The notes: generated by a model not told the origin, from the sequence alone. A stretch of 64,000 nucleotides of DNA from Austropuccinia psidii (GCA_023105745.1 JALGQZ010000009.1:45537967-45601966); one strand, 5' to 3'. Shown: positions 1 through 9,637, counted from the stretch's first letter. Numbers and translations are program-made.

Positions 1-201
1 AAATTTGGGGTTCTGCCAAGCCTCTGATGTCATCACAATTAGAGTTATAGTGATAACTCTAAATAATGGTGTAATAATGATGTAATATGGTTTGATCATG
101 ATGTAATCACCCTCAAACCTTAAAATATTGATCAATTCCAGTGGATATGATCAGTACACGTCTACTAGAAGCCTGTTGGACTCTAGGAGGGAGGTATTTA
201 C

Positions 202-209
202 TATAAATA
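202..209 (+). promoter_or_regulatory. TATA box of the A1 5' LTR
   Basis: TATAAATA sits in a block that is nearly unchanged in the other family A LTRs. If spacing is typical, transcription would start near 230-240 and mark the U3/R border. That start is inferred. A candidate splice donor AAAG|GTAATT follows at 272/273. Confidence 0.6.
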
Positions 210-688
210 GAGCTCTTTTTACTCTGTTTTCCCCTCAGACGCATCAAAAACATTAAATCAATTAAATCAAAGGTAATTTCTTTATTCTTTATATATAAAA
301 CTGTTATATTATTAAAGACCAAAGACCACCTTGCTATAATCATCTATTTTGACGTGATTAAATCATTTATTTAATTGTTTTTGTTAAAAATCTCTCTAAA
401 AAACTCATTTCCACGTAAAATCAAGAAATTTAGTAATTTTCTTTATTTTTTATTGTAAATACAATTTGAAAAAGTTGTATTATATTCTTTTGGCGTAAAA
501 TATCTCAAAATTATTATTTTAAGTGTTAAAAGTAGGTTATTTCATCTTATTATAATAATTTCTCTCTTATTATTACTCTTAATAATTCTTAATTAATATA
601 AATAGTATTTATATTAATATATAACTTTAATATTAGTACTATTATTGTTATGCATTGTTTTTTATTTATGAAAAACAGTTTTTTACGC

Positions 689-718
689 CTTTATTATTTG
701 TTGGTAACAATAATAAAG
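689..718 (+). other. Stem-loop in family A LTR with GGTAA loop region
   Basis: CTTTATTATT and AATAATAAAG form a 10-bp perfect stem, extended by GTT/AAC after one bulged T, around a GG-T loop. The same hairpin recurs in the other family A LTRs. A similar hairpin with the same GGTAA core lies in family C LTRs on their coding strand (47537-47559). It may mark the R region or RNA 3'-end formation; that role is a guess. Confidence 0.5.
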
Positions 719-959
719 AGCTTTATAATATATTAATTATTTTATATTAATATATTATTTATAATATTATAATTTCATATAATATTAATTTATATTATTA
801 TATTTATTTAATAATATAATATTTTTACGCCATAATAATAATATTTCTTTATTATTATTATTAGTTTAATCTTATTTACTTTAATTATAAGGACATTCAG
901 AGTACAATAAGTAATAAATTAGTAATTTTTTACTTATTGTTTCATAGTCAAACCTTACA

Positions 960-1691
960 TTTGGGGGCCTGGCCGTGATATTTACTTAAAAGACCTCTAA
1001 AAAGATTCTATTTGGGTTTATTCAATAATAAATTATATTTATAATCATAAAATTATATAATAATTTTATATTTTATTGATTTTAAAAGCTATTGAGGCAT
1101 TTGGAAAGCAATTGTACTGTCTTACACGTGGTTTTTCACATCCTTAGACTTGCAAGAACTTTCTTTGAGTGACTCTAGTGATTAAAAAAGATAATTTATA
1201 AATTAAAAATAATTTTTATTATAATTTAATTTTATAAGAATCATATTCATTTTTTATTTTATTCTTTAAAAATAAAAATATACATAAAAAATATTAAAAA
1301 ATATTAAAAACCAATAAAAAAAGTTATTTTTATTCATTTTTATTCATTTCTTTATTTATTTCATTTTTTTTTAAGATATAAAAGCAATTTCTACGTGGAA
1401 AATTGCCATATCTTGCCAAAAATAACACTTCTTATAAAAAGACTTATATTTATTTGTCTTTTTTAGTGTTTGAAGATAACCCAACAGAAGACAACCAAGC
1501 TACTGTTGAGAGATTGGTGGAAGAAACTTGTCAAAGTTCTCCAACACCAGTTATCACCAAAAGAAAGAAAGCTAAGAAATTAGACTTTCCAGGGCCCACC
1601 ATTCAAGACTCTGAAGGTGAGCACCTCTTTTTAAATTGCCATAAAAGAATTTTATTCTAAAAATACTTTTATTTTTTCTTATTCTTTAATT
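960..1691 (+). other. A1 untranslated leader with primer-binding region
   Basis: The LTR is followed immediately by TTTGGGGGCCTGGCCGTGA, the position expected of the minus-strand primer-binding site. I could not assign a tRNA. The rest is AT-rich leader with a short conserved coding-like exon (1467-1616) and a following intron-like segment. The same arrangement occurs in A2, A3 and A4. Confidence 0.7.
1467..1616 (+). other. Candidate conserved leader exon
   Basis: This 150-bp block is bounded by a pyrimidine-rich acceptor TCTTTTTTAG| and a donor GAAG|GTGAGC. It is preserved in A3 (26364-26499) and A4 (55953-56102), and in A2 with a damaged donor. One frame is open throughout and rich in Glu, Lys and Thr, but the block has no ATG, so in a spliced mRNA it could be untranslated. 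The AT-rich flanks change more between copies than the block does. Confidence 0.45.
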
Positions 1692-1702
1692 ATGACTACC
1701 AG
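1617..1702 (+). other. Candidate intron that removes the Gag start codon
   Basis: Donor GTGAGC at 1617 and acceptor ACCAG at 1702 delimit 86 bases that include the Gag ATG (1692-1694), ten bases before the acceptor. If it is removed, the first ATG in the mRNA becomes 1732, which opens the overlapping second frame. The donor is intact in A1, A3 and A4 and reads GGGAGT in A2. No RNA evidence is available here. Confidence 0.4.
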
Positions 1703-2174
1703 AAGAGGTTCCCAATACTCCATCCAATCAGATGGAGCTGGACTCAGAAGTAGAATTGATCCCTCAAAAGGGAAAAGAAAGGGCAATATCCCCAGTGGAA
1801 CAGAATCCACACAAGGAAGTGCCTTATCCCAAAGGCAAGTCCCAGAAATGCCCATGATATCTGAGCCTGAATTGGAACTAAGTATGAGTAACTCAAACAG
1901 GTACAAATCACATTCAGAGGGCTCAAATAGACATCTACATGAGCCAGTACAAGCAGTATTACACAGTATACAAGGACAAAGACTGGGAAATGCTGCCTCA
2001 AATACATCAAGGAGTGATGAACTCCTGGCACATCCTGAAAAAGTTCCTCAAAGAGGAGGAGATAGTGAGATACTCCAATGGATGGAATCCACTGTCATCC
2101 AAACCTCAAATCAAAAAAAATCAAGGATTATCATGCCAAAAAGAGGGAGGCAACCAAGGAAGAAGCCCCAGTAG
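1692..2174 (+). CDS. gag: Gag N-terminal segment of A1, cut off by a frameshift
   Basis: The ATG opens a polar, low-complexity N-terminus (start [10 protein letters not shown]) that matches the same start in A2, A3 and A4 and, more distantly, the family B start [11 protein letters not shown]. The frame should run on into the coiled-coil and capsid parts of Gag. An eighth A in the run at 2113-2120 pushes it out of frame; A4 has seven A at this place. After that point this frame gives an unrelated tail and stops at 2174. The true downstream Gag-Pol frame is the one ending at 7491. Apart from this one base, the polyprotein would be about 1932 residues. Confidence 0.75.
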   Translation: MTTRRGSQYSIQSDGAGLRSRIDPSKGKRKGNIPSGTESTQGSALSQRQVPEMPMISEPELELSMSNSNRYKSHSEGSNRHLHEPVQAVLHSIQGQRLGNAASNTSRSDELLAHPEKVPQRGGDSEILQWMESTVIQTSNQKKSRIIMPKRGRQPRKKPQ

Positions 2175-2386
2175 CTTCTACCAGCAAGCCTCAAGCCAAC
2201 CCACTTCCCCAAGAAGGGAAGAAGAACAAGAAAAAGCATTGGAGGAAACCATATTCCCCAAGCTACAGAATCCCAAGAATCCAAAAGGATGCCATGGACA
2301 ATGTTTTCAACATGGCCAGAACCTTGATGGAATTCAAGGACAAGGAAGAGCAAAGAATGAGACAACCTCATTTCCCAAAGAAATAA
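1732..2386 (+). CDS. Overlapping second-frame protein within gag (A1)
   Basis: This frame is +1 relative to Gag. The first part (1732-1834) starts MELD. A 66-bp intron-like segment follows (1835-1900), then an open stretch to a TAA at 2384-2386, crossing the extra A near 2113. Spliced, and without that base, it would be about 195 codons. The middle part is helix-like with several Trp; the end is strongly basic and finishes with a segment containing MARTLMEF. The same frame is kept in A3 (26773-27270), A4 (56426-56872) and B (38687-39475). Family B shows clear protein similarity, including QYK, MNS, KKIK and MARTLMEF. I recognise no known family. It could be an accessory Gag-like or RNA-binding protein. 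Expression is inferred. Confidence 0.5.
1835..1900 (+). other. Candidate 66-bp GC-AG mini-intron in the second frame
   Basis: The donor is AAAG|GCAAGT, the usual form for GC-AG introns, and the acceptor is CAAACAG|GT. The segment holds the three stops (TGA, TAA, TGA) that would otherwise break the second frame. It splits a Gly codon in phase 1 and is 66 bases in all four family A copies, so its removal also keeps the Gag frame. Family B has a 63-bp GT-AG candidate at the same alignment position. Confidence 0.45.
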
Positions 2387-5300
2387 CCTTGTCCAAAGAT
2401 GTTGTAAATACTTTAACAGAAATTAAAAATAGTATATTACCTCTAAAAGAAATTAAAGACAGTTTATTATCACTACAAGAAATAAATAACAATTTATCTT
2501 CTTTAACAAAAATTGTTGTACAAAACAAGAAAGAAATTGACAACATTAAGTTTATTGTTGAAAATAATAAACCAAAAAATTTAATTGACAATACTCAAAA
2601 ATTAATACAAGGACAACAAGAATTGTATAAATACATAAAAGATATCAAAGATAAAACTTTGACAATCAATTATGATGTGAGTATTGACAATCCTACAGAA
2701 AAATTAAATAAATTAAGTATTTCTGTAGAAAAATTTGAAGAAAAGACTTCATCACACCAAAAATTACTTTTGGACCATGTGGAAAAAAGTGATGAAGCAA
2801 GAATGCATCTGAAAGATGATATTCAAAGTGAAATAAGGCTTATTACAGAAAAAATGGATAAAATTAATGAGGCTAATTTAAATATGCCAGAGTTATCAAC
2901 ACCATTTTCTCATATAAGAAGCCCTATTAAAACAAAAGAGGAATTGTCAAATCCTTTCATAACAGACTTGAGTCACCAAGATAATAACCAAGTCTTAATG
3001 AAGGAAGCACCTCAACTGAAAGAATGGCCAACATTCACAGGAGAAGGTGAATATGACCACATGTCATTCATTAAAACAATTGACATGTTACAAGAAGATT
3101 ATGCCATACCAGATGAATTAATCACTGCAAGATTACATTCTTTGTTTGAGAAATCTGCAAAAAGATGGTATTATGGCATAAGACAAACAAATGGTAAAAA
3201 TACCTGGTCTTGGTGGAAACAAGAAATAATCACCAAGTGGGCAAATGATGCCTGGAGGTATAAGATAGAAAATGCATTTGAAAACTCTTTCTTTGACCCA
3301 GAGAAAGATAAACCTTTAACTTGGTTCCTAAAACAAGTTGAAAGGCTTAATGCACTGTACCCAGAAATGTCACAGAAGATGGTGCATATGAAAATACTTA
3401 AAAAATGTGGAGGGGAACTAGAACATGCCCTAAGAAGCAGGTGTATAGAACCATGCTCGACAGAAGAGTATATAAATGCACTAGAAGATATAGTGACAAG
3501 AACAAAAATTGGCAGGACTTGGAAAAAATTGGACATTAAAAGCCCAAATAAACCATTTATCAAGAAAGATAAATCAAAAGAATCCTTCAAACCCAATACA
3601 TCCAACAATAATGAGCAAAGAAAATGCCATAAATGTGGAGGTATTGGACACTTAGCCAATAATTGCCTTAAAAAAGCTAAGATTAATGAAATTGTGGAAA
3701 CAGAAAACCACAATGACAAAGAAGAAGAATCTGACTCTGAAAAAGAGACAGAAGAATCAGAAAGCTCTGAAAGTGATGAAATCAATATAATTAATGCACA
3801 AATTAATAATATTGATATAATTTATGAAGTACTGGATGTTAACTCAAACTTGCCACAAGTTGGAACATCTGACACAAATCTGACAAACATACAAGATGGC
3901 AAAATGTATAGAACCAAACCTGCAAGAGGAATGGGATATACAGCTGGAAAATCAAGTATTAGTATTGTTATGGTTGATAACCAAGAAGGAAAGGTTAACT
4001 TAGATACAGGAGCATATTGCACCTGTGTTGGCAAAAATTATTTAAAAACCATTGTCCCAGACTGGCAAGAAAAACTTATGCCAATACAAGGTGTCAAATT
4101 TAGTAGTGCAAGTGAGAGCATGAAGCCCCTTGGAATAATTGATTTAACACTAATTTTTCCTCATCCCTCACAATGTGTCAGAATCAAAGTAGAGTTTGTA
4201 GTAATGGACAACTGTACTAGTAATCATTTCATACTTGGAAATGACTACTTATCAATCTATGGTATAGATATCTCCAACCAAAAGGATAGATATTTTACCA
4301 TAGGAGATAATAAAAGACAAAAGTTTGGATTCTTAAATAACAAAAAACAAATCACAGTTATTAAGAATGAGGAAAAAATTCCAGAAAAAGAACTTTTTAT
4401 ATCTGAACAACTCAGAGAGGCAGAATTCAATCAAGAGTTAACAGAAAAAATGAAAGAAAAATTGATTGACCTCTTATTTAAGTATAAAAATGCCTTTGCA
4501 ACTGACAAAGAGCCACTAGGTGCCATAATTGGACATGAAGTGGATATAATTCTTAATGTAGAAAAACCTTACCCACCTTTATTAAGAAGACCTGCTTATC
4601 CAGCCAGTCCAAGAGCTAGAGAAGCCCTAGAGGTGCACATTAAAGAATTAATGGACCTTGGAGTATTAAGAAAGGTTGGACATAATGAGCAAGTAGAAGT
4701 TACTACACCTGTCATTATAACTTGGCATAATGGAAAATCAAGGATGGTAGGAGACTTCAGAGCCCTGAATACCTATACCATCCCAGACAGATATCCAATA
4801 CCCAGAATCCATGAGACATTGACCCAATTGTCACAAGCTAAGTTCATCACAGCTATGGATGCTCTTAAGGGTTTTCATCAAAATGTCTTAACAGACAATG
4901 CCAAGAAACTACTAAGAATAATAGTCCATTGTGGAATTTTTGAATACTTAAGAATGCCATTTGGGATAAAAAATGCACCTTCCCATTATCAAAGAATGAT
5001 GAATACCATATTTCCTGAAGAATTATCAGAAGGATGGTTAATAATCTACATTGATGATATCATAGTTTGCTCAGAAACCTGGGACAATCACCTTACAAGA
5101 CTAGAAAGGGTACTACAGAAAATAGTCCAAGTGAATATGAAAATTTCCTTGAAAAAGTGTCATTTTGCATATAGTGAATTAAAAGCACTAGGACATGTGG
5201 TATCTGGACTTAGTCTAGGCATAGACAAAAATAAAGTAGCAGCAGTACTACTTAAACCAATGCCTCAAACTAAAAAAGAAATGCAATCATTTCTAGGATT

Positions 5301-7491
5301 TGCTGGTTACTATAGACAGCATATAAAGGACTTTGCAAAGATTGCTAAATCCTTGTATAAGCTATGTGACCAACAAACAGTCTATGAGATGACAGAAGAA
5401 AGAGTCAAGGCATATGAAGAATTGAAAAATTCTTTAACAAATGCCCCATTTCTTCTAATGCCAGATTGGAAACTACCTTTCAAACTGTACATTGATGCTT
5501 GTGGAGAAGGACTAGGTGCTGCACTTCACCAAACACAAATTATCAATGATAAACCAGTGGAAGGACCAATTTGTTTCATTTCAAGGCAGATAAAGCCAAC
5601 AGAAGCAAGGTATGGAGCAAGCCAAATGGAATGCTTATGCCTAGTGTGGGCTTTAGAAAAGCTGCATTATTATTTGGATGGCACAGTATTTGATGTAATC
5701 ACAGACTGTAATGCTGTGAAATCACTATTAAATATGAAGACTCCAAATAGACATATGCTGAGATGGCAAATTGCTATCCAAGAATATAGGGGAAATATGA
5801 CTATTGTTCATAAATCTGGAAATATTCATAAAAATGCAGATGGTCTTAGCAGATGGGCTCTAGCAAATACCCCTGACAATCCAGCATGGGTACCACAAGA
5901 CGAGCACCATATAGAAGGAATATGTGTTACAGACATTGGCACAGAATTCTTTAACCAAGTTAAAGAAAGCTATAAGACAGACAAAAATTGCCATAACTTA
6001 AGCCAACTTCTAATGAAAGACTGCAAAGACCCATCACTTTCATCAAAACTAGATGAAATATGGAAAAAAGCATATGATGAAGGAAGATTCCACCTCCTTG
6101 ATGGAATCCTTTACCATAGAACAAAACACACATGTGTTATGGCCTTAACAGACAGAACACTAATAAACACTATTTTACATGAATGTCATGATAGTGTTGC
6201 ATCTGGACATCTCTCAGAAGATAGGACACTAGAGAGGGTGAAAACCTGCTCTTGGTGGCCAAATTGGAAGAAAGATGTTGCAGAGTACTGCCAAACCTGT
6301 GACAGATGCCAAAAAGCCAACAGAGCCACAGGAAAGAAATTTGGAATGATGATCCAAATCCAAGAACCAAAATCCCCATGGGAAATAGTTGATATGGATT
6401 GGGTAACAGCTTTACCTCGAGGAGGAGACAGGAGTTATAATGCATGCCTAGTATTAGTTGACAGGTACAGTAAAACTCCCATGTTCTTACCATGTCATAA
6501 AGATGACACAGCTATGGATACAGCCATAATGATATGGAATAAAGTCATTAGCCATACAGGCTTATTCCAAAATATTATAAGTGACAGAGACCCAAAGTTC
6601 ACTTCAGCATTATGGACAAATCTCCATAACCTGTTTGGGACAAAGTTATCATTCTCAACAGCTTATCATCCTCAAACTGATGGTTTAGCAGAAAGAATGA
6701 TACAGACCCTAGAGGACATGATCAGAAGATTCTGTGCTTATGGGCTAGAATTCAAAGATTCTGATGGTTTTACCCATGATTGGTGTACACTAATACCAGC
6801 ACTTGAATTGGCATATAAGACATCAATCCATTCTTCTACTGGCAAAACACCAGCAATGCTAGAGAAAGGTTGGAATCCAAGACTTCCTTATGATACCCTC
6901 AAAAAGGACTTAGTGGATATCCATCCAACAGCAAGCAGCTTCAAGATAATGCTTGACAAAGCAAGACACCATGCAAACAGATGCATGCAAGATTCTTTTA
7001 AATATGAAAAAGAAAGATGGGATAAAAGTCATAAGCCACCTGATTTCAAAATAGGGGACTTGGTTTTAGTATCAACCCTTAATTTCAATAACATAAAAGG
7101 CCCAAAGAAATTGAAAGATTCCTTTGCAGGACCATTTATGATAAAAGCACTTCATGGATCCAATGCTGTGCAATTGGAACTCACAGGTGAACTAATGAAC
7201 AAACACCCAACTTTCCCTGTAAGTCTGATAAAACCTTACAGTTCAAGTGACAAAGAGTTATTTCCACTAAGAAATAAACCCCCACTTGAGATTCCCCCCT
7301 TGGAAGAAGGAGAGGAAAAGAAAATCGTAAAAGTCCTTAAAGAAAGAAGGACAAGAAACAAAAAAGAAAGAGAATACCTTGTAAGGTATAAGAATTCAAC
7401 TCAAGAAGATGAATGGCTACTTGAGAAAGATATAACAAATGCTGATAAACTACTAAGAAGGTTCAGACATGAAAGAAAACCTGAAAAATAA
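1939..7491 (+). CDS. gag-pol: Gag-Pol polyprotein of A1 (chromovirus type)
   Basis: The open frame is 1850 codons, but residues 1 to about 57 belong to the overlapping second frame. They join Gag only because of the extra A near 2113, so the ATG at 1939 is probably not the Gag start. In order: coiled-coil-like Gag (about 150-310), capsid-like domain (about 360-520), CX2CX4HX4C zinc knuckle (563-576), acidic linker, protease DTG (689-691), reverse transcriptase with YIDD (1037-1040), RNase H (Asp 1186), integrase HHCC finger (His 1417 and 1424, Cys 1454 and 1457), catalytic Asp 1487, Asp 1549 and Glu 1585 (D,D35E), and a C-terminal chromodomain (about 1795-1845). All catalytic residues are present. 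One oddity is Asp in place of His two residues before Asp 1487. The protein copies element RNA into DNA and integrates it. Confidence 0.93.
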   Translation: MSQYKQYYTVYKDKDWEMLPQIHQGVMNSWHILKKFLKEEEIVRYSNGWNPLSSKPQIKKNQGLSCQKEGGNQGRSPSSFYQQASSQPTSPRREEEQEKALEETIFPKLQNPKNPKGCHGQCFQHGQNLDGIQGQGRAKNETTSFPKEITLSKDVVNTLTEIKNSILPLKEIKDSLLSLQEINNNLSSLTKIVVQNKKEIDNIKFIVENNKPKNLIDNTQKLIQGQQELYKYIKDIKDKTLTINYDVSIDNPTEKLNKLSISVEKFEEKTSSHQKLLLDHVEKSDEARMHLKDDIQSEIRLITEKMDKINEANLNMPELSTPFSHIRSPIKTKEELSNPFITDLSHQDNNQVLMKEAPQLKEWPTFTGEGEYDHMSFIKTIDMLQEDYAIPDELITARLHSLFEKSAKRWYYGIRQTNGKNTWSWWKQEIITKWANDAWRYKIENAFENSFFDPEKDKPLTWFLKQVERLNALYPEMSQKMVHMKILKKCGGELEHALRSRCIEPCSTEEYINALEDIVTRTKIGRTWKKLDIKSPNKPFIKKDKSKESFKPNTSNNNEQRKCHKCGGIGHLANNCLKKAKINEIVETENHNDKEEESDSEKETEESESSESDEINIINAQINNIDIIYEVLDVNSNLPQVGTSDTNLTNIQDGKMYRTKPARGMGYTAGKSSISIVMVDNQEGKVNLDTGAYCTCVGKNYLKTIVPDWQEKLMPIQGVKFSSASESMKPLGIIDLTLIFPHPSQCVRIKVEFVVMDNCTSNHFILGNDYLSIYGIDISNQKDRYFTIGDNKRQKFGFLNNKKQITVIKNEEKIPEKELFISEQLREAEFNQELTEKMKEKLIDLLFKYKNAFATDKEPLGAIIGHEVDIILNVEKPYPPLLRRPAYPASPRAREALEVHIKELMDLGVLRKVGHNEQVEVTTPVIITWHNGKSRMVGDFRALNTYTIPDRYPIPRIHETLTQLSQAKFITAMDALKGFHQNVLTDNAKKLLRIIVHCGIFEYLRMPFGIKNAPSHYQRMMNTIFPEELSEGWLIIYIDDIIVCSETWDNHLTRLERVLQKIVQVNMKISLKKCHFAYSELKALGHVVSGLSLGIDKNKVAAVLLKPMPQTKKEMQSFLGFAGYYRQHIKDFAKIAKSLYKLCDQQTVYEMTEERVKAYEELKNSLTNAPFLLMPDWKLPFKLYIDACGEGLGAALHQTQIINDKPVEGPICFISRQIKPTEARYGASQMECLCLVWALEKLHYYLDGTVFDVITDCNAVKSLLNMKTPNRHMLRWQIAIQEYRGNMTIVHKSGNIHKNADGLSRWALANTPDNPAWVPQDEHHIEGICVTDIGTEFFNQVKESYKTDKNCHNLSQLLMKDCKDPSLSSKLDEIWKKAYDEGRFHLLDGILYHRTKHTCVMALTDRTLINTILHECHDSVASGHLSEDRTLERVKTCSWWPNWKKDVAEYCQTCDRCQKANRATGKKFGMMIQIQEPKSPWEIVDMDWVTALPRGGDRSYNACLVLVDRYSKTPMFLPCHKDDTAMDTAIMIWNKVISHTGLFQNIISDRDPKFTSALWTNLHNLFGTKLSFSTAYHPQTDGLAERMIQTLEDMIRRFCAYGLEFKDSDGFTHDWCTLIPALELAYKTSIHSSTGKTPAMLEKGWNPRLPYDTLKKDLVDIHPTASSFKIMLDKARHHANRCMQDSFKYEKERWDKSHKPPDFKIGDLVLVSTLNFNNIKGPKKLKDSFAGPFMIKALHGSNAVQLELTGELMNKHPTFPVSLIKPYSSSDKELFPLRNKPPLEIPPLEEGEEKKIVKVLKERRTRNKKEREYLVRYKNSTQEDEWLLEKDITNADKLLRRFRHERKPEK

Positions 7492-7609
7492 AAAAGTTAA
7501 GCATTATTGAGCTTCAAGACTAACAAAGTCTATTGAAGAGGTAGGACAGTGGATGATACCCTAATCACATATATCAGATTGTGGTACAATCTTTTTTGGT
7601 GGTAGGGAA
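7492..7609 (+). other. A1 3' noncoding region and polypurine tract
   Basis: The purine-rich GGTGGTAGGGAA (7598-7609) lies directly before the 3' LTR and is the expected plus-strand primer. Upstream, 7535-7561 is a noncoding block (GAAGAGGTAGGACAGTGG...) also found in A2, A3, A4 and, with few changes, family B. Confidence 0.75.
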
Positions 7610-9637
7610 TGTGAGCCTTTGAGATATGACCACATACCCAATAAGGTCACAAAAAATACTCAGAATAATTATACCTTTAATATAATTATATTAAAATTAA
7701 TTAGAATAATTATACACTAAAAATAATTACTCAAATATACAAAAAATACCATAAATTGGTACTAAAATTGGTTTAACTTAAAAACCAATGAATGAACATG
7801 TGAAATAAATTATACCATTGGATTCCCCATGGAAAAATACACATATACCATTTTTATGGCATATCTGTAAAGCCAATATTTAAGGAATTATAAGGTACAA
7901 TACCTTATAAAAACCATAAAAACTTATTTATCTCAGAAACTAATGAAACAACATGTGAAATAAATTGTACCAGTGGATTCCCCACAGAAATCCACATATA
8001 AAACAATTAATAAGCTAATTCCCAAAATCAATACTTAAGGAATTATCCTGAATATATGCACTTTTTTGGTCAACGCATATATTCAGTGATCATAGCTAAT
8101 ATCTTCTAAACTATACATGCTAGAATGATGAACCAAAAATAAAGTTACCACGTAATTACTGTAAGAACACAGATATGAACTTTATTTTGCAAATTATAAA
8201 CAAGGTTAAGACGTATGAGGAAATATTGATAAAAATCAACAGAGCTGTTGACCACTTTGTTGTGAAAGTAGTCCAAACTTAAAAAAAAGTATACAGTTGG
8301 ATTCTCCTAGTTCATTCGTGAAGAATGATGTAATTTTTATTATTAAATTCAGGGTATAACCCCCTGAAATCAAGGTTTGAAGTTTAAAATATTGAATTTC
8401 GACAGAAAAGATGAGTTACAAGAAAAATCATCAAAATTAGAGTTTTGATGATGTAATGAAAAGCTCTTGGCAGCATAATAAGGTTATGTCAGGCTATCAG
8501 AATTCACTCTCTGAATTGCTGTAGCGTGAAAACCTTAAAGGTTATTGAGGATCAAAGTTTGAGCTTAAATTGAGCTGTTATGATCACATACTGTAACCTT
8601 AAATTAAGTTTAACAGTCTTAATAGTGATAAAATTGGTGAATACTATTATTTTATGATTAAAACTAATAAAATCCACGAAATTTGGGGTTCTGCCAAGCC
8701 TCTGATGTCATCACAATTAGAGTTATAGTGATAACTCTAAATAATGGTGTAATAATGATGTAATATGGTTTGATCATGATGTAATCACCCTCAAACCTTA
8801 AAATATTGATCAATTCCAGTGAATATGATCAGTACACGTCTACTAGAAGCCTGTTGGACTCTAGGAGGGAGGTATTTACTATAAATAGAGCTCTTTTTAC
8901 TCTGTTTTCCCCTCAGACGCATCAAAAACATTAAATCAATTAAATCAAAGGTAATTTCTTTATTCTTTATATATAAAACTGTTATATTATTAAAGACCAA
9001 AGACCACCTTGCTATAATCATCTATTTTGACGTGATTAAATCATTTATTTAATTGTTTTTGTTAAAAATCTCTCTAAAAAACTCATTTCCACGTAAAATC
9101 AAGAAATTTAGTAATTTTCTTTATTTTTTATTGTAAATACAATTTGAAAAAGTTGTATTATATTCTTTTGGCGTAAAATATCTCAAAATTATTATTTTAA
9201 GTGTTAAAAGTAGGTTATTTCATCTTATTATAATAATTTCTCTCTTATTATTACTCTTAATAATTCTTAATTAATATAAATAGTATTTATATTAATATAT
9301 AACTTTAATATTAGTAGTATTATTGTTATTAATTGTTTTTTATTTATAAAAAACAGTTTTTTACGCCTTTATTATTTGTTGGTAACAATAATAAAGAGCT
9401 TTATAATATATTAATTATTTTATATTAATATATTATTTATAATATTATAATTTCATATAATATTAATTTATATTATTATATTTATTTAATAATATAATAT
9501 TTTTACGCCATGATAATAATATTTCTTTATTATTATTATTATTTTAATCTTATTTACTTTAATTATAAGGACATTCAGAGTACAATAAGTAATAAATTAG
9601 TAATTTTTTACTTATTGTTTCATAGTCAAACCTTACA
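7610..9637 (+). repeat. A1 3' LTR (2028 bp)
   Basis: It runs from TGTGAGCC to CCTTACA. The first 42 bases are a block shared with families B and C. The TATA box is at 8880-8887. The distal third is over 80% AT by eye with many short inverted repeats. It matches the 5' LTR over the whole visible overlap. Confidence 0.95.
8880..8887 (+). promoter_or_regulatory. TATA box of the A1 3' LTR
   Basis: TATAAATA is identical to the box in the 5' LTR. U3 would be about 1.3 kb and R plus U5 about 0.73 kb if transcription starts some 30 bases downstream. The candidate leader donor AAAG|GTAATT follows near 8950. Confidence 0.55.

Larger units (their letters stand above)
1..959 (+). repeat. A1 5' LTR, 3' portion
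   Basis: This matches the last 959 bases of the A1 3' LTR and ends in CCTTACA directly before the primer-binding region. It holds the TATA box, the candidate leader splice donor (273) and a long AT-rich tract with several short hairpins. The missing first ~1070 bases lie left of the window. Confidence 0.93.
1..9637 (+). mobile_element. Family A Ty3/gypsy chromovirus-type LTR retrotransposon, copy A1
   Basis: The order is LTR, primer-binding region, leader, gag-pol, polypurine tract, LTR. The left LTR is cut by the window edge. Positions 1-959 align without gaps to 8679-9637, with about seven substitutions found by eye, so this is a recent insertion. The outer end reads TGTGAGCC at the LTR start and CTTACA at the LTR end, the usual TG...CA form. 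On the right it abuts another family A LTR fragment (9638-10473), so it inserted inside an older LTR. The target-site duplication cannot be checked because the left flank is outside the window. It is the best preserved family A copy here; the only coding defect I found is one extra A in gag. Confidence 0.93.

Noticed and set aside
113..343. Antisense open frames in family A LTRs, nearly identical at 113-343, 8791-9021 and 63277-63507, with a relative at 24824-25147
   Set aside because: They are alike because the LTRs are copies. They overlap the TATA box on the opposite strand, have no independent support and show no domain features.
2113..2120. Programmed frameshift at the poly-A run joining the second frame to Gag-Pol in A1
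   Set aside because: Other copies have seven bases here and keep Gag in one frame from the ATG to pol; the extra A is simpler as a mutation or read error.
1679..2371. Antisense frames opposite gag (for example 1744-2031 and 2111-2371 minus), recurring in all family A copies
   Set aside because: They mirror constraint of the two sense frames. They are not recognisable in family B at the same place and have no promoter or start context.
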